A stretch of 64,000 nt of DNA from Butyriboletus loyo (GCA_038093515.1 JBBPSI010000007.1:1-64000); one strand, 5' to 3'. Counted from the first letter of the stretch, positions 40,040 through 52,851 are shown. Numbers and translations are program-made. Notes: generated by a model not told the origin, from the sequence alone.

Positions 40040-41857
40040 TTCCATGCGTTCGCAGCGAACATGAAGCAATTCCGTTGGGTTAGCACACACACATATATAG
40101 TTTATGACCATTGACATACACATGTACTGGACGCCCTGTTCCTTTTGCTGATGGCGATATGATAGGCGAGTAAGGCGAACTTGCCAATCTCCCTCGTGCC
40201 GGGCCGCCAAAACGAAGAGTTGTGTTTCATTTTCATGCCTGATCCTAATGAACAAAATAATCGTCTCCAAAAGGATTGATGGAAGTCGCCTTCTCGAGTA
40301 TGCCACAGCCGAAGAAGGGGTAATCCTCATGCTATTCCTCCCGTGAGACTTGAAATTTGGGACCTCGTGGGGGCCGCATGTTCGGATATGATCATATCAG
40401 CTGAGTCCTTATGTCGGTAGGGGGGTTCTGTGCGAGTGCTCCGCTGTTGAACCGAGCAAGGAGCTCCTCAAGTGCGTTCCATAGAGAAACTGCATTACTC
40501 GGAGATGCCAGAGAAAACGACGATGTGCCATAAACCGAACGATTGCGTCGTCCGTTTGTGGTTTGATTGAATCAGCACTAGCCGATGGCGGTGCTCTAGA
40601 TAGATATGGTGTTGAAACTCGGGGCTGTTGATTTGATCCCCGAATGATAATCTCGCCAACAGCACGAGTGAATCCCACGGGGATCGCAGAGAACGGCCTG
40701 GGCAGGAGCTACAGTGGGTGCAAGCAGGCAAAAAGTTCGTTCGAGAGATGGTCTGTCTCTGCGCGTGGTTTGAAAGTCTGCGAAATCCGGAAGCATTCGA
40801 GGGGAGGAGCATACAGCCTGCCCAACGGCGAGTGCGATGCAACCTCGTCGCTCGGCCGAGGGCGACTCGAATACTCGGTCAATTTAATGGGGAACTGCTG
40901 CCGTTGGGGCGTGTGAGTACACGTGTCGCGAACACATTTGGGGGTTAGCGCGCGCTGGTGTATGCACACGCTTGCAGGCTTGCCCGATCGGGGACTCGGA
41001 GCGCATACACGGCATGATGGTACACCGTGTGGCCCTGGTTGTCGAGGAGACGGCTCATCCGTCCGGTAGCGTCTCGAGGACGTGTTGGCGATAGAATGGG
41101 GTTGAATCGTCGTCGAGGTGGGATGGCGATGAGTCGTGGTGGATGATGAGAATAACAGCGCCGCATTGATGGGGGCGAGGTCTGGAGCCGTTATTAGTAA
41201 CCAGCCCAGGCGTTACGAAACGACTGGCGAAACCAGTGCGCCTGCCCTCGCTCGTCTTTTCTTCCAACTGGACACCGACCATCCACGACAGTGTGTCGCA
41301 GTTTTCTCCTCAGGTTTCGCCACGACCACGAGCACTTGAGCGCGCTCGTATTGTGTTCTAGTGATTCTAGCTTCCAACGGCTATCGGTCCTTCCTGCGGT
41401 TTCTCTCCTCATAATTATTTGACAAACGCCGCCTCGACAAGGGCACGTTGCGATCAAAACCCTGCACCATTCTACTACGGCCTCCCCTTTACCTCATTCC
41501 GTGACCATCACACTCCAGAACTTACAAAACCCTCAACCACCATCAGCTTCTCTATACCCCGGCGGCTTTGCTCAGTCCTGATCCACAACACGCGACCAGA
41601 GTGCTCACGACCCCTTGACGCCTCGTTCCCGGTCATCTTTTTATACCTATCTTGTGCTTTCTTCCTAGATCTTTGCTGCTCGTCCTCCTACCTCGCAGCT
41701 GGTCAAAAGGTCGACGAAGGCCCTATCTATCTTGTCAATTACGCAGCTCAGCATCGTATCCTATATCCATAGCATCACTTGATTATTGTCTCATACCAAT
41801 TCAAGCACCTTTTTATCCAGCATTCATCATTGGACGCGCATCCACTCTAATTTACTG
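40040..41857. other. Long intergenic region and probable 5' leader of the CCCH gene
   Basis: About 1.8 kb without a convincing protein gene. The right part (from roughly 41400) is C/T-rich and is likely the transcribed leader of the CCCH gene, since a UTR intron begins at 41858. Minus-strand frames at 40409-41280 overlap one another in different frames and look accidental. Confidence 0.5.
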
Positions 41858-41921
41858 GTGAGTCCCCTCTCCCTCTCTGCTCTTTGCGCTCTGTCGATGT
41901 CTAATCTCGTCGATCTCCCAG
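41858..41921 (+). other. 5' UTR intron of the CCCH gene
   Basis: A gtgagt donor follows TTACTG at 41857, and a pyrimidine-rich tract ends in ctcccag at 41921, 6 nt before the ATG. An in-frame TAA sits immediately upstream of that ATG, so the intron lies wholly in the leader. Length is 64 nt. Confidence 0.65.
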
Positions 41922-41927
41922 ATTTAA

Positions 41928-44707
41928 ATGCAAAAGGTGGTCCCCAGTACTACTGCATCAACGGACAGTTTGTACACTGCAAGCGAATCAGCCTCATCGA
42001 TATCTTTCCCCACCCGTGCGCAATCATCTGGCACACTTGCCTGGACGCATCCACGCGAAATACAACGGCTTAATAACGAAATCGCACAAGAGGCAAGTAC
42101 TCGTGCATGCCTCGTGTCAGGTTTGCTTAGCCAGTCGCCTTTCCAGAAAATTTGGAATTTATCCGCAACGCAAGACTCTTCCACCGAATTGTCTTCGAGC
42201 TTCCGGCCTACATCTTTACTTGCAGTTCAGAAACCGTCTTCCATGCCTCGTACCTCCATCCCCGAGAATCCAAGCTATCCAGCAGAATCAAATCGCTCTG
42301 AACGTCGTGTCACCGCCTCCAGTAACGGCGGCCTCCGCTGGCGACTTAACGGAACTGGCCAGTTAGTCGATGCTGGAGCAGCCTCCGAATGGGATCTTGC
42401 GCAGGGCATCGCCAGACTGAAACTTAGTTCAGTTACAGAGCTCGCAGACGATGTTCATGGCCCCATGAAAACTCCGCCCCAATCCAAACTCGCCGCTGCA
42501 GCAGTCGTCCAATATAGCGAAGCTAGCCCCCTGGAAACAGCTTCTGAGGCCAGCATCGATTCCTCACCCCAGGGTTCGGATCATCAGCTGTCACCTTCTC
42601 ATTCTCGAGTATCCTCCACAGATACCCTAGATTCTCACGAGTCTGCGTTGTCTTCAGCCAGCCAAACCCTCCGGGGCCCTCCCCAACTGAAGGTTGCGGC
42701 TAGTGGTGAAGCCAAGGAGCGTCCACATTCGTTCAGTGGGGGATTGTCATCGGCTGAATTGCGTCGTCTCAAGCAAGTCGGCGAGGAACCTTCGGGAGTG
42801 ATTCAACCAGGAGACAACGTTCTTCCCCCTCACCAGTGGTCTTCTTCCCACTATCGTGACCTCCTAGGCACAAGTGATAAACCCTTTTCACCCGATCAGC
42901 CGACGTATCCTTCGTTGGCTAGCACGGGCGCTTTCAGCCGTGGCCAGCAACAATATGGATATCGCGCCGTACCAGGACCTCTTGCAGCTGAAGTAGAAAG
43001 TGACTATGCGGCGGGGCCGCGAAGCTTTTTCCCCATTGCACAAGGCATTCCTGGAACCCCTCAGCACTTTGTTCAAGGTCGACTAGCCGATGGGGTCGCA
43101 CCCGCCTCCTATCGCCAGCCCCAACGCGGATTTCCTCCGCAGTCTTTACTTCCCAACCCAACTGGTCTTGGTTATGCGACGGGCCATGTCCCCCACCTCT
43201 CTTTGGGTACTGCACAACAGCTTTACGATATGGTCCTGCCCCACGCAGACAGTCACCATCCGGCCTTAACCCGAGTGCAGCAACAGCACAACGTATTCCG
43301 GGCTACCCACCAACACTCGGCGTCCGACCCGTCTGCACTCAGGGACGCTGCTGCTCTGGCTCTCTTGGGCAGCCAAGCTTTTGCGCCAGCTGCTCATAGT
43401 TTATACGGTCCCTCCGTAACGCCAGCAGCCATAGGGTTGTATGCTAATCAGTTTTATGGACCGCCCGATGGATACGCCCCAGATGTCGCTGCAGCCGTAA
43501 ACCGATTACAAGCTCAGTTTACTGGATCGTATGGCACTTTACCGAATCAGACGATCGGAATCACAAACACCGGTGGTTCTAATACAGGTTCGCAGACCGG
43601 TGGTGGTCCCAGTGCAAACAACCGCAAGCTCGGATTATACAAAACAGAGCTATGCAGGTCTTGGGAGGAGAAAGGATCGTGCCGGTACGGCGCGAAATGC
43701 CAGTTTGCTCATGGAGAGGGAGAGCTGCGCACGGTGGCTCGACACCCCAAGGTAAATTTTCCAGGTCACAGGCGTTTCCGTTGTTAATCAATTATTTCTG
43801 CAGTACAAGACCGAAATCTGCAGGGTACGTGGAATTGTTGATGATGTTCATGCCACCATGCTCAGGCACTTTGCAGACATTTTGGGTTTCTGGGGCCTGT
43901 CCGTATGGCAAGCGATGTTGCTTCATACACACTGAGCTTCCTGTCTCGGGTGTCGCACCTGGTGCCGATGGAGCCCCCCCGCCGTCTGCAAACCCTGCTA
44001 ACCGCGAGCGATCAAACAGCGACCCTAATGAATCCTCGATTTCAATTCTGCAACGCATACAGAGGAAGAACGAACCGGAAGTCTCACCTTCCACTGGTGG
44101 ACTGTTCAATGGGCGACCACCTACAGGATCTCTTCGCGTGGATACGTCCGCTCTGAACAACGTCACCAAGCAAAACAAATCAGCTTACCCGACGTTCACG
44201 AGCAACGCTCTGATGCTTTCGCACCCGGAGCAGACCTCGATGATATCTCCCGTCCCGATGACAGCTGGTCCTGACCTCGGGAGGCATAATTCAAGTCGGC
44301 TGGACATCGTCGGCTATAACCAGGTGAGGTCGACAAGAAGGTTGGAAATATATAGGACTCACATTTTCTCCCTTCAGCGTTTAAATAAGGCCTCGTCGAA
44401 CAATTCTAGTGCTCGTCATTCCTTTAACGGAACTGATGTCGATCTCGATCTTACCTCTCCTTCGACGCCATCAGCCTCGAATCAAACGGCATCATTCACG
44501 ATGGTGAATGAGCGCGCCTCCGCTCATAGTGCAATGTCACGTAGCCACGTCCGTTCAGGGAGTGCCGGCAATTGGGGTAACGTTTCCCGTAGCAGCACTT
44601 TGGGCGCATCTACATACGCCCACTCCTCGGAAACAAATGGGGATTCTCCTTGGTCGACCACTGAGCTGGCGGTCGGAAGTGGAAAACTCATGGAGGGTTG
44701 GATGTAA
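41928..44707 (+). CDS. Tandem CCCH zinc-finger RNA-binding protein (TIS11/Zfs1/Cth type)
   Basis: Exons 41928-43751, 43804-43824, 43877-44323 and 44378-44707 give 873 residues. A long Ser/Pro/Gln/Ala-rich N-terminal region precedes two C-x8-C-x5-C-x3-H fingers. Each has its lead-in: [20 protein letters not shown] then CQFAH, and [21 protein letters not shown] then CFIH. Spacing between the fingers matches TIS11 proteins, which bind AU-rich 3' UTRs and recruit deadenylases. The second lead-in, YKTEICR, is an entire 21-nt exon. The C-terminal half is Ser/Asn-rich and disordered. The last intron (44324-44377, 54 nt) has no stop and keeps frame, so retention would add 18 residues. Targets such as iron or carbon genes cannot be inferred. 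Confidence 0.92.
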
Positions 44708-45054
44708 CTTGTCAAAAATGTACTACAGACATTCAGTGCGCGCGCGAACCGAAGGTCGGACACTCTTCTTTTTACCCTTCTCTCTTTACACCCTTGCAAA
44801 TCACTGATTACTGGCAGACATACTGATTTTTTCTACTACCTTGTGGTCCATTTCAACTCTTGATACACTCATCTCATGACATTTCTTGACTTACTTACTC
44901 CTGCTATGATATCCACGTTCTTCATGTCCGTTCATGCAGTGCATCGTTGTCCCGACATTTACTCCAAATCAAGTTTCTTCAATCGGTGATCATAGAAAAA
45001 GGAAGAAAAAAAAAAGAATAGTACAGATTGAGACATGTATAAACAATATCTTCC
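44708..45054. other. Convergent 3' region of CCCH gene and choline kinase
   Basis: T-rich and A-rich stretches (for example an A-run at 44996-45016) consistent with 3' UTRs of both flanking genes. No gene seen. Confidence 0.5.
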
Positions 45055-46513
45055 TTACACGCCGAGCGCCGCAATTTCACGAAAGAACAGCTTCGTGCGA
45101 CACTTTGCATAGCCTATGTAATCAAACTCTGCTTGATTTCGCGTACGACCGCTCTCCACGTCGTCCTTTGCCTGAACGATGCCCCAGATAGCCCACATTC
45201 CGTGCGAGGCAGGACTCCAAAGGCTAACTTGCCTCTCCAACTTTGCTAAGCGTGCTTCGCCAGGGACTTCAGTCGGGGATGTTTCCGAGAGATAGGCTTG
45301 GTAGAAATTACGCCGCTGCTGAGGTGTTGGATAACGTGAAAGATCAAGCAGATGAGGGGTAGAGGAGTGATAATCGGCAGTCCACTCGTGAAAGTGGTTG
45401 GCAATATCAAAGGCAAGGGGATTTGGGGAGGCGTACTCGAAGTCGACGACGACAAGCTGCGGTGATGGCGTGAATGAGTGTGTAGGTGTGGATGAGCGGA
45501 ACGAGCGCTCACTTGGTGGTGCTCGGGCACGCCTTCCGGGAGCTTGCGGGTGAGTCGCAGAATGTTTCCGTATTGTGTATCGTTGTGAGCAAAGACGCGG
45601 CGGCTGGGACCTTGGACGTTCTCTACCTGAGACAGCCAGCGCAGATAGCGCACCCAGCCGTCGACAAAGGCGTCGAGATTGAGATCGATGCGATCACACT
45701 CGTCCAGATTTGGATGAGCCAGCACAGCGCGAGCTTCGGGGAGCCACATCTTGACGTTCTTCTTTACGCCTATCTCCCAGGTCTTGCCTTCCACGGCCCT
45801 GACCGTCAGTGGTCCCGTGATCTCGACCGAATGGAGCTCAGCCATCCTGGCACCAATCCACCGACTCATCTTCTCGTCTCGAAGATCAGAACGACCGAGC
45901 GTAACAGATTCGAAATACTCCTCGATACGACCGTTAGAAAATGTGCCATAGATACGTGGTCCGATGCGATAGCGCGAAGAGAGAACATGAAGAACATGAA
46001 GCTCGCGAGATCGTTGAATCAGCGAACCCGACGAAGAACCGTAGATGCGCAATAAAATCGTAGGAATAGATGGTGAGAGTGGACAAGAGACAAAATAAAC
46101 GGCATTTGTCAGAGATCCGGACGCCTTGCGGATCGAAAGGTGGCTGGGTTCTAAATGCTGAGCAACACCCCAAACAGGGACGCGAAGCGCGACCACTAGC
46201 GACACAAGCTGCTTGGCAAACGACGATGATTGGTAGCACCTACGAGGACAGCGACAGCATGAGCAACGTGACAAAACTATAGGAAGGATGCCAGACCGTC
46301 ACACGCGTCTATGTGATTGATATTGTGGATACCGGCGTCGGAAAGCGAAAAGACTCACTTTGCGTCCAGGTTGACGTCCACATGACGGAGTCCATTGAGA
46401 AACGTCGGGACACCCGAACTTCGGGGCTCCTCATGATTGTGGTTGTAAAACAGGGTCGCTGTCTGTTGTGCCTTTGGATCACGAGCGATGGATGGAGGCA
46501 GGAGGAGGTCCAT
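45055..46513 (-). CDS. CKI1: Choline/ethanolamine kinase
   Basis: Starts at 46513 (MDLLLPPSIARDPKAQQTAT) and ends at 45055. The choline kinase fold shows KASGSLTNAVYFVSCP (nucleotide loop), ILLRIYGSSSGSLIQRSREL, YGTFSNGRIEEYFES, Brenner's phosphotransferase motif HNDTQYGNIL and the choline kinase motif VVVDFEYASPNPLAFDIANH. This is the first step of the CDP-choline (Kennedy) pathway for phosphatidylcholine. The first intron (46240-46358) is 119 nt, about double the usual size, and may hide a tiny exon (see findings). The intron before LVVVDFEY is normal. The kinase core appears complete. Which of choline or ethanolamine is preferred cannot be read from the sequence. Confidence 0.92.
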
Positions 46514-47860
46514 GGATGGCAGCGATGGGAGGGGGATGTGGGCACACGACCATTATTTGCGGTTGTGTGTGAATCAGCAGCCGTCGCGTAAGATCAAGCT
46601 CCGACTGTCGCCAACGACGCCGCACACGCCCTTGCGCCTTGTCGGTCTTGCCAATCCTGGTCTGATTCGTCAACGGCGGCGTAACCAACGCAAAGTGATC
46701 ATTTACACCCGCGGGCTCGCTTCTACTTCCAATGGCTGATAGATAGCTTGAAACGCAAGCGAGCTCCAGGGTCCAAGTCCGCGGTGGGTGGCATGCGTCC
46801 TACGAACCTGGTGCAGGTCACCGGCCCCGCAACCATTCATACATGCCGTGGTCGCGAGACATGATACACCCACTCGATCGTGCAGACCAGTGACGATCCG
46901 GAGACGAATGTATCAGTACTGCTGATCTCGATACATTCCTCGATCGGTCGGTGAAGACGAGGCTTCCATCCTCACAAATGAAGTCATCCTAGTGAATTAT
47001 AGCATGTCCATTTGCAAAGCGGATCTTACGCGCCGTCAGTTCGCTGAACCCTTCCCTTCTTCGGTCACTTCGTCCTGTGACAATGAAACACCCACGTACC
47101 TTTGCTTCAGGTAACAAGGCATGTCGTCGCTTTACGTCGCCCTTTGGAACATGGTAGGACCGCCTTCTCGAGTGTCCTCCTTACGCACTTCCGACATGCT
47201 GCATGTTGCGGTACCCCCAAACCTTGTTCGATGTACGATCTCGTTCCACTATTCCGCGGAACAATTCCACCAACGGCGCAACGCAACAACGTCTCCCCGT
47301 TTCTTTGGATGCGCAGGCGTCCTCGTCACTCGTGTCATACCTCGGCGAGTGCTCAAATGCGACACCTGTCCTTGTACCACGATCGGCTGACGGGCTGGCG
47401 GAGGCGCTCTGTCCTCCCCAATGGATATCAGGCATTCCACTGCCTCGCATGCCATGCACACACGTAAGTGATTCTGCATGGTAATCAATTCAATGGAAGC
47501 ACACAGAAAGCTTCACGGCTATCGCGTGTTGGTCTGTCTATAAATTGACCGCGGAATTACACACAGGAATCGTGTTATGCCAAACACGAGGCGTGTACTC
47601 TACCGTGAACTTTCTACATGAGATCCGACGTATGATACTTTGCGGATGGCAGCTGCATCATGGGCAGAATCTGTTGCGGTCCTTCTGCGCGCGTTTCTGC
47701 TGTTTATCTTCGATGGTTCTAGTACAATCATCGAATTGGGAAACATGCTAATACTACACGTTCAATGAAATACCATGCCTACCTCTCTAGTTCCATGCAT
47801 AATAATGTTAGAAGCTACAAACGTGCGACCACTTATCCGATGCTCGTGTCGCGAATTCTG
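46514..47860. other. Intergenic region, choline kinase to MFS gene
   Basis: 1.35 kb with overlapping accidental reading frames on both strands at 47100-47490. None resembles a known protein and no splice pattern emerges. Holds the choline kinase promoter and the MFS 3' UTR. Confidence 0.5.
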
Positions 47861-50311
47861 CTAGACACCCGTGTGCTCTTTCTCCTCCCGAACGTCGTCC
47901 TTTCTTTCCTCTATCGCGAATCGTTTGACGAAAAACGAAATCTTTGTGGTCGATTCACAATCAGTAACCCGATAGCGCCTCTCGATCGTTCTACTCACCA
48001 ACAATGCCACGCACAAAAGCGGTGTGCATACGATCCAGATCGTCTAATAAAAGTGATGTCACGGCTATGATTGGTTGCTGAATGGCACAGACACATACCT
48101 GGATAGCCTTTGAGACAGCACTTAGAACCCCCCATCTCAGGGACAGGGGCTCAATCAAACTCAACGATGTCCAGTTAATTGATGAAGATGATCCTTGAAT
48201 TTGGTAATCCGACGGCATGTAATGTGACAACATCCCATCGAATATCAAACCAGAGACAGCCTTGAGCCAGAGCATGAATCACAATGGAAAATAGTGCGTA
48301 ATGAACCTTACCAAACCGATCGTTGCGCCCGTGAATCTCACTAGGAAAAACGCACTCGTTCCCGTGGCCAGATCAGAGGGTCCAAGCGCTTTTGCAAATA
48401 CCTGGTATGGTGCGTGGAACAACATCCCAATGCCTATACCAGCTATCAGCGGAAAGGTCGACTGCAAAAGGCGCAGAGAGTGCTCGTTGAGTAACGCCAG
48501 AAGCCCTGAAGCGGATATGAAGAAAAACTCGAGACAGCAATTCAAATCGCCTCAGGCTTACCAAATCCCACTGCCGCGATGACAAGTCCAGCCGTTATCA
48601 CCCACTTTTGACCGGTGGTATCACCCGTCCTTTTCTGCCAGTATCCAATCAGCCATGCAGCCGGCATAGAAGCCAGTGAGGATCCGAGGGAATACGGCAA
48701 CATCTGAATACCAGCTTGCAGAGGAGTCGAGCCATTTACCGCCTGACAGGAAGCAAAAGTAAGATTTTGTTCGATTGACGCAGTGACCGAGCACACCTGG
48801 AAATATAACGCGAGATAGAAAGTCCCAGCGTTAAATGCCAGATTATGGAAGAACGTGATAACGAGGACAAAGGCTGGGAGGTCGATGAGTCCATGAATGT
48901 CGTCAATCAGAGATTCCCATACCAACGGTGAGACTTCGAAAAGCTACAGGCGGGAATAAAGCATCACGACTCGTGTGCGCCTCGTAATAACCGCCAAGAA
49001 TGAGGATTAGAGGTCCGAATATGATAAGCGAAAGAGTAGCGGGCGAAGTCCCTGTAAATTGAATGAAACTCTGGACCTGTGAGCTCAATATCTCGCCTTA
49101 CAACCGTTGCTCGTGGCAAAGCTAAAACCGACAATTAACAGTCCTGTCCCAACCATAAAGAGCAGTCTGCGATCTGCCGTAAGCTTGTGGAAATGAAGAA
49201 TACATCAGAAACCTACAGGCCAAGGAAGTCAAACCTTCGAGTAAATGTTTGCCATGAGGCGCCATTGGCCTGACCAATAGTGATGTCTCGAAGAGATAGT
49301 GCTAGAAGAATGAACGCAAACGTGCAGATAGGGAGGTTCATGTAAACTTGAAAGAAACGGCACTGAGTGGCGATCAACAGAAATATGACTGTTTGTAACT
49401 TACAGGCCCATCTCCAATTGATCGTGCTTGACGAACCGGCTAACCGACACACGTGTTGGCACATGCTCGGAAGTATGATGACTGACTTACAACTGAATAG
49501 CCCGCCTAGTAAAGGTCCTGCGATAGCAGAGCAACACCATGTAACACTGAGCGCCTGGGACCATTTGGCCCTTTTTTTCGGCTCGACTAGCTCGGAGGTG
49601 ATGACCCACACTGAACTGACTATTCCTCCACCCCCGACACCGGCCAAGGCCCGAGCTAATATGAGGCCTGTGATAGACTGGAGATAATCCGATCAGGGAG
49701 GATATATCACGGATAAGTTATCTTGGATTACCTTGGCTGCACCGCAGAGTAACGAACCAAGCGCAAAGATCACCATGCTTGTGTACAGGACATTCTGAGG
49801 AAGACGTTAAAATTCCTTGTGTATCTTGGGGGAGAAACTCAGACCTTGCGTCCAACGAGATCGGATACCTTGCCATACAATGGCTGACACGCAGTCTGGG
49901 TGAGCATGTACGCGACTCCGACCCAGGTGTATTGGCTCTGAGATGCCGAAAGATCACTTGTGATCGTGGGCAAACTCGTAGAGACGATGGTCTGTGTAGA
50001 CGTAAAAGGAGGATCACAGATCCAGAGCATGGCACGCACGGAATCTGTAGTAGCAAGGAACAACGACATCGCAGCTCTGCAACTGTGTTGAGTACGACCG
50101 GCGCGAGTGAGTAGGAAGCGGGTTACCCTATATGCACGAGGAGCAAACGCGACGTCGAAAGGTTTGGCACATCATGCTGGGACGCAAGGGAGACGGAGTC
50201 CACAGTGCGCGCCGTGCTTAAAGATCCCTCTGTGCAAGAAGCACTTGGAGTGGACGAAGGGGAGGGCAGGGATGACCGTAGCTTAGAAGGAAGCGAGAGT
50301 AGGAAGGACAT
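47861..50311 (-). CDS. Major facilitator superfamily transporter, DHA2-like (14 membrane segments)
   Basis: About ten exons from 50311 to the stop at 47861-47863. After a polar N-terminus of about 60 residues the first segment reads CRAAMSLFLATTDSTIVST, equivalent to the LDxTIVxxALP motif of drug:H+ antiporters. Next is WVGVAYMLTQTACQPLYGK and motif A, GKVSDLVGRK. Motif C-like residues appear in VTWCCSAIAGPLLGGLFS. Further segments follow, such as FVLVITFFHNLAF, LVIAAVGF and IGIGMLFHAPYQV. The last exon (ISFFVKRFAIEERK) is a charged cytosolic tail, reached after a 57-nt intron. Likely a plasma membrane exporter of toxic or small organic compounds; the substrate is unknown. There is no neighbouring biosynthetic cluster. 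Confidence 0.85.
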
Positions 50312-50993
50312 GAGCGAGGATTGTCGATTGGGCGGTCATCCCGGCGTCCCATTTATACGGACGATATGGGGGGGCTTCCATCTGGGGAGGACGAGATGTG
50401 GACCACGATTGACTGACAAGGAGTGCAAGGCGACTTGGCGAAAGATGAAAATCAAACATACTGTAAGGCCTTTGTCATGTGTTGAAACGCGACGCACAAA
50501 GAAGCACAATGGCTTCGTTTAGGCTGCCGTTGGGAGTGCACGCGTAGAGAACGACAAGCAAAGAGTATGGCGTAGGAAGCCAGATCTTGTGGAAAGAGGG
50601 AGGGCCTCGTTGTGCATGAGAGCTGGATCTGTACCTGGAGGGGAGATGGAGAGGATCAAGATACGAGATCGCCGCGCTAGGCTAAAATGTTTGGATATTG
50701 CGAAAGGTTCAAAGGACCGCGGTGGTGTGGACACTTTGCATGTCCACGGCGGTTGCTTTTAATGATTTAATGACCCCCCATCCCCATGCGACATTCACGA
50801 TGAAACGAATCTAAATCATTATGCGATTGTAATATGACTTGTACTCAAACCGTCGCCTTTCGCCTCATCTCTCGCTCCGCGCTCTCCGATGGATCATCGT
50901 TCGCCGTTTCTCCGCGTCCCTGCCCCTCTATGGTATTCAATTGAGAACCGATCAATGTGATCGAACCAATGTCGCAAGGTCAATATGAATAAA
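50312..50993. other. Intergenic region, MFS gene to DnaJ gene
   Basis: MFS promoter (right of 50311) and the 3' UTR of the DnaJ gene. Short frames only. Confidence 0.5.
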
Positions 50994-52773
50994 TCAAAGC
51001 CCAGTAAGCTCTCGTATTTTTTTCCACGCACGAGACAGCCAGCCATCCTCGGAGGACGCTGCCGGATAAGTAAAAGAACCCCTACCGTTGTCAGCCCTTC
51101 CATCCTCTACATTTATCGAACGCGAGGCCGTCGATCCCACATCAACCTTGTCGTGTGGCACAGTATTCCGCAGTGTCGTGTGGCGACCCTCAACATCGTC
51201 TGCGTATTGCTGCAGGATTTCACGTTGCCTTGCTGTCAATGACCTATTGCCGTGTCTTTGTGTATACCTTCACGAGTAGGTGTAAATGTCTCACCTCGGA
51301 AACTGGACAGTGAAGGAGACGAGTAAATCGCCTTTGTCTCCACCAAAGACAGACGGAACACCGTGGTTTCTGAGAATCATCTCTTCACCATGCTGTGTCC
51401 CGCTTGGGACACGCACATCGACATGACCGTCTAGTGTCGGGACCCGCACAGGACCGCCGAGAAGTGCGATGTGAAGAGGTATCCGTGCATCGTGATAAAG
51501 ATTTGCCCCCTGTCTTCGAAAGATCTTTGAGGGAGCTACCCCAACACGGACCAGGAGGTCACCATGACTTCCTTTGCCAGTTAATGGGGCATCTCCAGCC
51601 CCTGGTACACGGATCGTCATGCCTTCTTCGACGCCTGCGTCGAATCAGCAACCAGGTGCGCACAAGGCTAAGAGAATGTTCTACTGCTTACCTGGTGGTA
51701 TATCAACGTTTACCGCCTTCTTGCTTCTGACGTGACCCTGGCCGTCACAGGGGTCACACTGACTGCCGCGAGGGATGGTGGAACCTGTTCCAAAACATGT
51801 TCCGCAGGTACTAGCCATCTGGAATCCACTGTCTATAACAAATGTCCGTGTTCCGGTACCATGACATGAACTACACGTTGCACGCTTGGCACCCCGCTTG
51901 AGGCCAGTACCGCTGCAAGTTGCGCAGGTCGAGACCGGATTAATATTCATGGTACGAACGGTGCCCTTGCAAGCATCCATGAAAGTGACGTTGACACGCG
52001 CCTCGATATCAGCACCCCGGGAACTCTGGGTGTAACCAGCAGGACGAGCACGTCCGCCAAAGGCACCACCAAAGAGCTGGGAGAACAAGTCGCCTTGTGC
52101 ACCACCGAAAGCAGCACCAAAGTCGCGGAACCCGGCAAAACCACCGGCAGCGTCACCAAATGGGTTTCGAGCAAACGCGTTCGGATCAAAGCCGGGCTGT
52201 TGAGAAGCGGGGCCATAGTTGTCATAAGTGGCACGCTTTTTCTCGTCCTTCAGAATCTAGGGCGAGAGTGAGGTGTATGGTGAATATCGAGGATGGGGAG
52301 CATACATCATACGCCTGCTGTATTTCGACAAACTTTACTTGGGCATCTTTGTCGGGGTTCGTATCGGGGTGATATTTTCGCGCAAGCTATCCCCAGAGGT
52401 GAGTTGGTGGTCACGGCGACATTAAGAAGTTGAGCGCATACAGCAAAATAGGTTTTTTTGATCTCAGCAGCCGATGCATCTTTGCTCACACCTAGAACCT
52501 CGTACGGGTTTCTGACGGCCGCTGAAAGTGCGGAAGAAGAGTGAAACACGCGCTGTAAAAAGAGGGAGTTATGCTGACGTATAAGAGGGGAAATTCAAAT
52601 GGAACCTTGGTTCTGGGTTTGCGTCTCTGACCGTGTTGGCTGCGTGGGGTTAGCGGAGGGTGATGCGGCGACCTTGAAGGATAGGATGAAAGAGGTCGCT
52701 TTGCTTGTTGTCTGGCACAGGCGTAGAGGGTTATGAAGGATGAAATACCCTGAGAAGGGAAGCGAGGGATCAT
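50994..52773 (-). CDS. MDJ1: Mitochondrial type I DnaJ co-chaperone (Mdj1-like)
   Basis: Start placed at 52773 (MIPRFPSQGISSFITLYACA): a 53-nt intron with donor gttcca then joins AAG to CGC in frame, giving a long Arg/Ser-rich presequence before NPYEVLGVSKDASAAEIKK. The J domain has the HPD motif (LARKYHPDTNPDK). A Gly/Phe-rich linker follows (FGDAAGGFAGFRDFGAAFGG). The zinc region has four CxxCxGxG repeats: CATCSGTG, CSSCHGTG, CGTCFGTG and CDPCDGQG. The C-terminal substrate domain contains GDLLVRVGVAPSKIFRRQG and GGDKGDLLVSFTVQFP. It acts with mitochondrial Hsp70 in matrix folding. An alternative start at the internal Met 52549 would drop most of the presequence. Confidence 0.9.
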
Positions 52774-52851
52774 TTGGCGGCGGTGAGTGCGAATTGCTGC
52801 AGAGTTCTGGACGAGGGCGCGACGTGTGTGTACATGTGTTTTGTTGTATGA

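Noticed and set aside
47102..47488. Overlapping frames on both strands suggesting a small gene
   Set aside because: Several frames are open at once on both strands, with no splice pattern or known motif. Typical of compositional bias.
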